Positions 8,169 to 12,155 of a stretch of 12,155 bases of DNA are shown in pieces. This DNA is from Candidatus Zixiibacteriota bacterium (lineage in GTDB: Bacteria > SM23-81). Positions within the stretch are counted from its first letter, which is position 1. Every line of letters begins with the position of its first letter. The notes beneath the pieces are model-generated. The model did no database searches. It was not told where the DNA came from and saw only the letters and a program-made list of their open reading frames with translations. The stretch lies in NCBI GenBank assembly GCA_030628225.1, contig DAOVRJ010000049.1, positions 1 through 12,155 on the forward strand. The letters run 5' to 3'. The translations under genes and the position numbers were made by a program.

Positions 8169-10751
8169 GTGAACAGGCGATCTCACATTTTTCTCTTAGT
8201 GGCCCTAATTATCGTTCTGCCCCTCTCCCCCCTCCCACACGCCCACCCCTTTCAGGACGACATCTTCTACCAGATCTTCCCCATCTCCTTCCGCGACTCG
8301 GACGGCAACGGGTTCGGGGATTTCGACGGTATCGTCGAGGCCATACCCTACCTGCAGGATCTGAGCATCACCGCCGTGTGGCTCAATCCGGTCTTCTACT
8401 CCAAGACCTATCACGGATACCAGTATGTCCGCCACGACAGTCTCAATCCCCGGTTCGGCAGCGAGGCCGAGTTCATCGCCATGGTGGAGACCCTGCACGA
8501 CGCCGGGATCGATATATACATCGACCTGGTGGCCTACGGGGTGAGCGAGGATCATCCCTTTTTTCAGGATGCGTGGGGCAATCCCTCCTCAGCGTATGAT
8601 CAGTGGTTCGCCTTCACCGACGACGGTAACTGGAACTACTTCGGCTTCGGCGGCGGCTACCACGACTGGCAGGGCAACTGGATCACCCACGTCTTCTGGG
8701 ACCACAATCACCAGCCGGTGCGGGACCATCTGGTGGACAAGCTTTCTTACTGGTTGGATCCGAATGACGATGGGGATTTCCACGACGGCATCGATGGCTT
8801 TCGCATCGATCATCTATCGGTGGACTGGTGGTCTGAGTCGCAATGGGGTTACGATCTGTCCCTGTGGGATGATCTCACGGCCGGACTACGGGAGGTCAAT
8901 CCAAACGTACGCTTCATCGCCGAAGATTCTCACTGGGGGGCGCATCATCCGGAGATTTTCGATCACGGTCTCGATGCGGCCTTCAATATGCCGTTTCTTG
9001 CCTCTTGGGACCGCTATTTACCCTCTCTCCTTTGGTACGCGGAAGGTTGGGAATTAAGCCGAGAGGTTGAAAAAGATCTCCTTCTTCTTCCTGATAGTGG
9101 GCAATGGCTGGGATTGCTGAATAACCACGATGTCAACAGAATCAGTGAGAACCTGATGGATAGTGAAAGCCTCTGCAAGCTGGCTGCAGTGTGGCTCTTC
9201 ACCAGCCCCTTTCCACCCTGCCTGTATTACGGCGAGGAGATCGGCATGCGCGGCCACAAGGTGGATTGGTACGGCAACGATGCCAACGACCTGCACATCC
9301 GCGAGCCCCTCGAATGGAACGCCGTTTTGACCGTCCCGCCGCATGCCCAGTGGTACCAGGGACACTCTCAATACAGCAGCAATCAGTTCGCTCAGGACAA
9401 CGACGGCGTCTCGATCGAGGAGCAGGACTCCGACAGCACCTCGCTGCTCAACCATTATCGCTCTCTGGCTGCCCTGCGCACGGAGCATGCCGCCCTGCAC
9501 ACGGGTGAGTTCGACCCCGTCTGGGTGGGCGATGAGCGGGTCTATGCCTGCCTGCGGCATGACGACACCAGCTCGGTGCTGGTGGCCGCCAATCTGGCCG
9601 ACGGGCCGGTGAACCTGGAGGTGGACTTCGCCGGCACGCCCCTGGGCCTGCTGGAGCGAACGGTGACCGACATCTGGCAGGGCCGGAGCTATGACGATAT
9701 TACCATCGGAAACGGCGACGAGTATCCGCTGCACCTGGACGCGCAATCGGCTGTCATCCTGGGCATCGGCGGGGCCATCGACACCAGCGAACACCGACTG
9801 ATCTTTCAGGTCGACCTGTCGGCCTGGGATCCCGATCCGGACCTCTTTCCGCCGGAGCTACGTGGCGACAAGTACCCCCTGAGCTGGTATTACGGCCAGT
9901 CCATGGACGAGGTAACGGACGGCATCTGGCAGACCGAGGTCGAGTGCAAGGGCTCGCTCCACGGCCAGACGGTGGAATATAAGTACAAGCTGTCCGGGCG
10001 GGGGTTCGCGGACCATTCCATCGGCTGGTCGCCGGATCCCAACCTGAGCTTCGTGGTGGACACCACCCAGCATCCGCAGACCTTGACCTACAATGGAACG
10101 GGCTGGACACAGCCGTACCGGGAACATCCGCTGCGTTTCGTCATCGACCTGTCCCACTGGGAACAGCAGCCCTTCCAACATGACCTGGAGGTGCGGGGAG
10201 ACTTCGAGCCCTTGAGCTGGTATGATGGCATCGATACGGAATATGCGGGCGAGGGCATCTGGTCGCAGACGGTCATCATGACCCTGGCCCAGAACACCTG
10301 GTTCTACTATAAATTCAAGCTGAACGGACCGCAGTTCTCCAGCCAGGGCGAGGGCTGGACCCCGGGCGGGAACCGCTATGTCTCGGCCGATCTCAGCGGG
10401 GACACCCTGGTCGTCGTGTACGACGGCGACACCTGGTATCAGCCGTATGAGACTTCTGTTGACGCAGATAACGAATCACCTCTACCCCAAAAATTCCGTC
10501 TATATCAAAACTATCCCAATCCGTTCAACGCCGCTACCACCATCCGCTATGACCTGCCGGAGAAGAGCAGAGTGCAGGTGCACATCTTTAACGTGAGAGG
10601 TCAATTGGTGGAGAGACTGGTGGACGAGAGGCAAGGACCCGGTCATCATGACATCGTCTGGGATGCGAAGAATCTCAGCTCGGGGATCTACTTCTACCAG
10701 ATCATCGCCGGGGAGAACCGGGCGACGGGGAAGTGTTTGCTGGTGAGGTGA
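8169..10751 (+). CDS. Secreted GH13 alpha-amylase-family protein with two beta-sandwich modules and a T9SS sorting domain
   Basis: 860 residues with a GTG start. Residues 1-25 are a signal peptide (RR, hydrophobic core, PHA before the likely cut). A GH13 barrel follows (about 31-535), opening IFYQIFPISFRDSDGNGFGD. Catalytic residues present: nucleophile Asp214 in GFRIDH with Arg212, acid/base Glu252 in FIAEDSHWG, and stabiliser Asp321 in NNHD. Region I is abnormal: DLVAYGVSEDHP (119-130) where the family has D-x-V-x-N-H, so Asn and His are Tyr123 and Gly124. Two tandem modules (about 543-650 and 655-760) share F-V/I-DLS-W...RGD...LSWY...GIW...V-YKFKL...W and resemble CBM20/CBM48-like starch-binding domains. 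Residues 774-860 are a FlgD-like T9SS sorting domain with QNYPNPFN (780-787) and SSGIYFYQI. Likely an outer-surface or secreted alpha-glucan hydrolase; exact substrate and subfamily cannot be told. Stands alone between its own promoter and a repeat-rich spacer. Confidence 0.92.
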   Translation: MNRRSHIFLLVALIIVLPLSPLPHAHPFQDDIFYQIFPISFRDSDGNGFGDFDGIVEAIPYLQDLSITAVWLNPVFYSKTYHGYQYVRHDSLNPRFGSEAEFIAMVETLHDAGIDIYIDLVAYGVSEDHPFFQDAWGNPSSAYDQWFAFTDDGNWNYFGFGGGYHDWQGNWITHVFWDHNHQPVRDHLVDKLSYWLDPNDDGDFHDGIDGFRIDHLSVDWWSESQWGYDLSLWDDLTAGLREVNPNVRFIAEDSHWGAHHPEIFDHGLDAAFNMPFLASWDRYLPSLLWYAEGWELSREVEKDLLLLPDSGQWLGLLNNHDVNRISENLMDSESLCKLAAVWLFTSPFPPCLYYGEEIGMRGHKVDWYGNDANDLHIREPLEWNAVLTVPPHAQWYQGHSQYSSNQFAQDNDGVSIEEQDSDSTSLLNHYRSLAALRTEHAALHTGEFDPVWVGDERVYACLRHDDTSSVLVAANLADGPVNLEVDFAGTPLGLLERTVTDIWQGRSYDDITIGNGDEYPLHLDAQSAVILGIGGAIDTSEHRLIFQVDLSAWDPDPDLFPPELRGDKYPLSWYYGQSMDEVTDGIWQTEVECKGSLHGQTVEYKYKLSGRGFADHSIGWSPDPNLSFVVDTTQHPQTLTYNGTGWTQPYREHPLRFVIDLSHWEQQPFQHDLEVRGDFEPLSWYDGIDTEYAGEGIWSQTVIMTLAQNTWFYYKFKLNGPQFSSQGEGWTPGGNRYVSADLSGDTLVVVYDGDTWYQPYETSVDADNESPLPQKFRLYQNYPNPFNAATTIRYDLPEKSRVQVHIFNVRGQLVERLVDERQGPGHHDIVWDAKNLSSGIYFYQIIAGENRATGKCLLVR

Positions 10752-10822
10752 AAACAAAGTGGCAGCGGCAATGGCAATGGCAGGAGAAGAATAGTCGGCA
10801 GCAGGCAGTAGGCAGCAAGCAG
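10752..10822. repeat. GGCAG/GGCAA low-complexity repeat after the GH13 gene
   Basis: Degenerate 6-8-nt words: GGCAGCGGCAATGGCAATGG (10761-10780) and GGCAGCAGGCAGTAGGCAGC (10797-10816). It begins 10 bp after the stop codon. No coding or structural RNA signal was seen. Confidence 0.55.
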
Positions 10823-10839
10823 ATCAAAAAATGTAGCGT

Positions 10840-10865
10840 CCTCACTCCTGTGAGGTCGAGCTTTT
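10840..10865 (+). terminator. Weak possible terminator downstream of GH13 gene
   Basis: CCTCAC (10840-10845) and GTGAGG (10850-10855) form a 6-bp stem with a TCCT loop, followed after six bases by CTTTTCT. The stem is short and the T run is offset, so it could equally be part of the repeat landscape. It is the only T-followed hairpin I noticed in the 478 bp after the gene. Confidence 0.35.
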
Positions 10866-10872
10866 CTCCTTC

Positions 10873-11074
10873 CGAGTCTCCAGTCTCGAGTCTCTAGTCT
10901 CGCCCTCTATACTTCGCCTCATTGTATTTGCCTTTAACCAGCATCCAGGATCGGTTCTTCTTTTCTTTTACCAGTATCCAGGATCGCGCATCCAGCATCT
11001 GTTTTTTCCCAACGCTCCAAACTCTCTAAACTCGCCTAACTCTCTCAACTCTCAAAACTATAATCCAGGATCTG
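10873..11074. repeat. Intergenic repeat cluster D (GAGTCTC, ATCCAGGATC and CTCCAAACTC words)
   Basis: Three word families in succession. GAGTCTCCAGTCTCGAGTCTC with TCTCTAGTCTCG (10874-10902) contains the inverse of the 12-nt word in the 4640-4837 block. ATCCAG(G/C)ATC occurs four times (10943, 10976, 10990, 11063). CTCCAAACTCTCTAAACTC (11015-11033) is identical over 19 nt to 2443-2461. CATCCAGGATCGGTT (10942-10956) is identical to 2419-2433. No ORF or RNA gene is visible. Confidence 0.7.
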
Positions 11075-11109
11075 TCTTTTTCCCGCTAAATCTTAAATAA
11101 ATTAACCTC

Positions 11110-11138
11110 TTGACAAATCACCGAGTTTCTGGTAAAAT
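11110..11138 (+). promoter_or_regulatory. Strong sigma-70-type promoter for the C25 peptidase gene
   Basis: Perfect -35 TTGACA (11110-11115), exactly 17 bp, -10 TAAAAT (11133-11138, 5 of 6), and an extended -10 TG at 11130-11131. The predicted start is A11145, giving a leader of about 85 nt. This is the best promoter match in the window. Confidence 0.78.
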
Positions 11139-11144
11139 GTATTT

Positions 11145-11229
11145 ATGGGGAGTAGTCGGCCCCTAATGTTTTTTCCAAAGCCAATCAGATTATCAATGCT
11201 CTTCTCCACCCACCTGAGGAGGTGTTTTA
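11145..11229 (+). promoter_or_regulatory. Structured 5' leader of the C25 peptidase gene
   Basis: Right after the predicted start, GGGG (11147-11150) and CCCC (11160-11163) can pair around a 9-nt loop, followed by T6 at 11169-11174. At the end of the leader CACCT (11211-11215) and AGGTG (11220-11224) pair around GAGG and would bury the strong ribosome binding site GAGGAGGTG (11216-11224), which is well placed 5 nt before the ATG. The 5' word GGGGAGTAG equals a signature of yybP-ykoY manganese riboswitches, but the leader is short and I could not build the rest of that fold. Confidence 0.4.
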
Positions 11230-12155
11230 ATGAGAACTCGTCAATTCACGTTCTCCATCCTAGCCATCCTGATAACCCTGGTGGCCTATCAGGGCGCTTA
11301 CGCGGCCCAGGAGACCACCGTGACCCTCTCCTTCGAGCCGGAGCAGTTTCTCTTCGACCAGGTACGCGGCTACGACCGGGTGCGCCTGGCCGATGAGAGC
11401 TTGATCTGCCGAGTAGGAGAACCGGTCTTGCCGGCCAGGCAGGTGCGCGTGGCCATTCCCGCCGGGACCGAGGCCGTGAAGATCGGCGTGCGCTCGCTGG
11501 ACAGCGAGCAGATTCCCGGCAGCTACCATATCTTCCCCGGACAACCGCCCAGGCGCCTGGACGGCAGCTCGCCAGTTCCCTTCGTGGAGCCGGACGAGCA
11601 GGTGTACGGCTCCACCCTGGCCTATCCGGAGATGCTGGCTCAGCTGGATGGGCAGACGGATCTGGCCGGACAGCAGATGGCCGTGGTGACCGTGTATCCG
11701 CTGCAGTATGTGCCGGCCACCGGACAGTTGGTGCTGCACCGTGAGCTGGAGATCACCGTGGAGAGCCGTCCCGGGTATGTGTCCCGTGAGTCATACGCCA
11801 AGTTCACCGATAAGCAGCGGGAGATGTATGAGCAGAGAGTGCGCGGCATGGTGGTCAATCCCCAGGACGTTTTTCTGAACCCGCCGATGAGCAGTCCTTC
11901 CAAGGCGCTTCCGGCCGGTGACTTCGACCACGTAGTCATCACATCTTCCTCTTACAGCTCATATTTCGACGATCTGGTAGAATGGCACAACAAGCGCGGC
12001 CTGCCGGACACGGTGGTGACCACAACATACATCTATGCCAACTACAGCGGCTCGGACAACCAGGAGAGGATCCGCAACTTCGTCATCGACGCCCACAGCA
12101 CCTGGGGGACCACCTATTTCCTGATCGGCGGAGAGGACGGCACCGTGCCCTTTGA
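11230..12155 (+). CDS. Peptidase family C25 (gingipain-like), N-terminal part, cut by the window end
   Basis: Open from ATG 11230 to the window end (308 complete codons plus 2 bases). Residues 1-25 form a signal peptide ending AYA before AQ. Residues ~27-215 look like the C25 propeptide. From ~232 the catalytic-domain start is recognisable: DHVVITSSSYSSYFDDLVEW, the KRGLPDTVVTT segment, the helix ERIRNFVIDAH and the strand YFLIGGEDGTVPF, which matches the family's Y-L-L-V-G-D...P pattern. The catalytic His and Cys lie beyond the window and cannot be checked, nor can a C-terminal sorting domain. In Porphyromonas these enzymes are T9SS-exported cysteine proteases; here secretion and protein degradation are inferred from family and from the T9SS-tagged neighbour. 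Start choice is firm: GAGGAGGTG stands 5 nt upstream and the signal peptide begins at once. It has its own strong promoter, so it is a separate unit from the GH13 gene. Confidence 0.85.
   Translation, partial: MRTRQFTFSILAILITLVAYQGAYAAQETTVTLSFEPEQFLFDQVRGYDRVRLADESLICRVGEPVLPARQVRVAIPAGTEAVKIGVRSLDSEQIPGSYHIFPGQPPRRLDGSSPVPFVEPDEQVYGSTLAYPEMLAQLDGQTDLAGQQMAVVTVYPLQYVPATGQLVLHRELEITVESRPGYVSRESYAKFTDKQREMYEQRVRGMVVNPQDVFLNPPMSSPSKALPAGDFDHVVITSSSYSSYFDDLVEWHNKRGLPDTVVTTTYIYANYSGSDNQERIRNFVIDAHSTWGTTYFLIGGEDGTVPF

Noticed and set aside
9054-9794. 246-codon minus-strand open frame inside the GH13 gene
   Set aside because: It is fully antisense to a gene with clear catalytic motifs. It is a by-product of GC-rich codon use; its product shows no family features.
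10873-11074. Possible CRISPR array
   Set aside because: Units are 7-12 nt, imperfect, and lack regular spacers. No cas gene is nearby.
11147-11174. Intrinsic terminator or attenuator at the start of the C25 leader
   Set aside because: The stem has only four GC pairs with a 9-nt loop and five bases separate it from the T run; too weak to call on sequence alone.

Overview
The window looks like chromosomal DNA from an uncultured or little-studied bacterium of the FCB superphylum (for example a KSB1, Zixibacteria or Latescibacteria-like lineage) rather than a true Bacteroidetes. A secreted glycoside hydrolase ends in a type IX secretion (T9SS/FlgD-like) sorting domain with the hallmark QNYPNPFN, and the last gene starts like a gingipain-type C25 peptidase, another classic T9SS cargo. 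Three places carry plain sigma-70-type promoters (TTGACA/TTGACT, 17-bp spacer, TATAAT-like), and there are purine-rich Shine-Dalgarno sequences. Bacteroidetes usually lack both. The phylum-level call is inference.

Layout. 1-2217 (+): 3' three quarters of a type I restriction endonuclease HsdR; its N-terminal nuclease domain lies outside the window. 2218-2579: convergent spacer with three stem-loops, one a good minus-strand terminator, and a composite repeat. 2580-4556 (-): large polytopic membrane protein with five C-terminal TPRs, resembling GT-C glycosyltransferases. 4557-5014: spacer made largely of low-complexity repeats. 5015-7183 (-): complete PcrA/UvrD-type helicase. 7270-7608 (-): STAS-domain anti-sigma factor antagonist, probably cotranscribed with the helicase from a promoter at about 7700. 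7609-8168: divergent spacer with promoters for both sides and a telomere-like inverted TTAGGG/CCCTAA block. 8169-10751 (+): secreted GH13 alpha-amylase-family protein with two tandem beta-sandwich modules and the sorting domain. 10752-11229: spacer with repeats, then a very strong promoter and an 85-nt leader. 11230-12155 (+): start of the C25 peptidase, cut by the window edge.

How it fits together. The right side encodes extracellular degradative enzymes (starch-like glucan, protein) exported by Sec and probably T9SS. The middle is housekeeping (DNA repair helicase, a regulator) plus a possible membrane glycosyltransferase. The left is a restriction system. I see no obviously new multi-gene system. 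The least explained material is the set of degenerate repeat words that fills every large intergenic spacer, with some words in the same order in different spacers. The second most notable point is a GH13 enzyme whose conserved region I has lost its Asn-His pair while the three catalytic acids remain.
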